A model generated the notes under the pieces. That model was not told where the DNA came from. It saw nothing but the letters and a program-made list of their open reading frames with translations, and made no database searches. A DNA stretch of 64,000 bases from Nymphaea colorata. Lineage: Eukaryota > Streptophyta > Magnoliopsida > Nymphaeales > Nymphaeaceae. Shown here one piece after another: positions 63,523 to 64,000 of this stretch. Each line of letters starts with the position of its first letter. The first letter of the stretch is position 1. The translations under genes and the position numbers were made by a program. The stretch is from positions 1,369,001-1,433,000 of the forward strand of contig NC_045142.1 of the NCBI RefSeq assembly GCF_008831285.2, written 5' to 3'.

Positions 63523-63843
63523 TTAAAGAAAATTGAGGCCTCCTAGCACTGCCAACTTCCAAACCACAAGGCGCCCTTCATTGATAACATTGTTCAGCCA
63601 TCCTGTGACACTTTGCAACACATCCACAACCGACGTGCTCAAGTAAAACCCAATCCTCAAGGTCAGCGACATCATCATTGTGTCCTTAAGGGATGCCGGG
63701 GATTCTTGGCAGTATGAACTCATTCGGCCGAGAATGTAGAAAGCCGAGCCGGTTACGATAAGCACAAGCAGCGGGACTAGCCATAGGGCTGACATAAGCG
63801 CCGCAAGGTCAGGCCGGTTTTTGAGCCCATGAAAGCGTACCAT
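63523..63843 (-). pseudogene. NRT1/PTR family (NPF2-like) transporter, C-terminal fragment
   Basis: The frame reads MVRFHGLKNRPDLAALMSALW, then LVPLLVLIVTGSAFYILGRM, then SSYCQESPASLKDT, GFYLSTSVVDVLQSVTGWLN and NGR-like NEGRLVVWKLAVLGGLNF before a stop. This is the pattern of the last two or three membrane helices of plant NPF2 proton-coupled nitrate/peptide transporters (MSALWLVPQ..., CYQEFPASL, IGFYLSTALVD, TGWLPDDIN-GR). Upstream the frame loses resemblance, no other exons are visible before the window edge, and the end is truncated before the usual C-terminal tail. It is therefore a fragment; a more complete gene could lie beyond 64,000. Confidence 0.72.
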
Positions 63844-64000
63844 TTTGAGCCTGCTTGTCTTGACATAGTGGCCAAGCCAACAATATTTACTATATGGCCT
63901 GTTCTTAGGGGCGGAGCCAAAAATTTTTCATGAGGGTGGGCCGAAATATCATTTTTCAAATTTTTTATATGAAACAAATAAAATTTTCGAAAATTTACAC

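Overview
This is nuclear DNA from a flowering plant. The genes have many short exons and plant-specific protein families. The intergenic DNA is AT-rich and full of (TA)n, (TC)n and (GA)n arrays, SINE-like pieces and segmental duplications. The species cannot be named from the window. No tRNA, rRNA, CRISPR array or bacterial-style operon was seen.

Left third (1-19.3 kb). After a possible 3' gene end (1-301) and a 1.35 kb duplicated block (686-2028) comes a broken RIQ/DUF1118-like thylakoid-protein gene (2184-2765). Next is an intact seven-exon 20S proteasome beta-5 gene on the minus strand (3618-9435), with a 4.1 kb second intron and a near-perfect inverted repeat in its promoter region. 10.4-17.7 kb is mostly gene-poor. 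It holds a decayed repetitive coding relic (about 12.2-12.6 kb), a possible DNA element with GC-rich ends (14.3-14.9 kb) and the last three exons of an (S)-2-hydroxy-acid oxidase pseudogene (16.6-17.7 kb). The second copy of the duplicated block (17,952-19,312) is the 3' flank of the first laccase.

Middle (19.4-38.4 kb). Two intact six-exon laccases of the LAC2/LAC17 type (577 and 578 aa) lie head to head (19,401-22,929 minus; 30,312-33,500 plus). A small SIAMESE-RELATED-type CDK-inhibitor gene (28,044-28,250 minus) lies between them. Both laccases keep all four copper motifs, a TATA box, MYB-type AC/SMRE sites and a miR397-like target site. A seven-exon DHHC palmitoyltransferase (PAT15/16-like, 281 aa, 34,717-38,407 plus) follows; its first intron must start with GC.

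Right third (40.4-64 kb). No intact gene was found. The region is a nested rearrangement. Block A (40,449-47,250) has a partial direct copy B (55,463-57,420) and a partial inverted copy C (58,945-62,921). At the same flank, A and B each run into a different long hairpin: 47,305-48,238 (arms about 445 bp) and 57,525-58,927 (arms about 623 bp, almost identical). Nitrate/peptide transporter (NPF2-like) fragments sit near both outer edges of the A-C inverted duplication. These hairpins and their shared insertion flank are the most unusual feature of the window. Exon coordinates come from reading splice sites and protein family resemblance by eye. Family assignments rest on remembered family features, not database searches.
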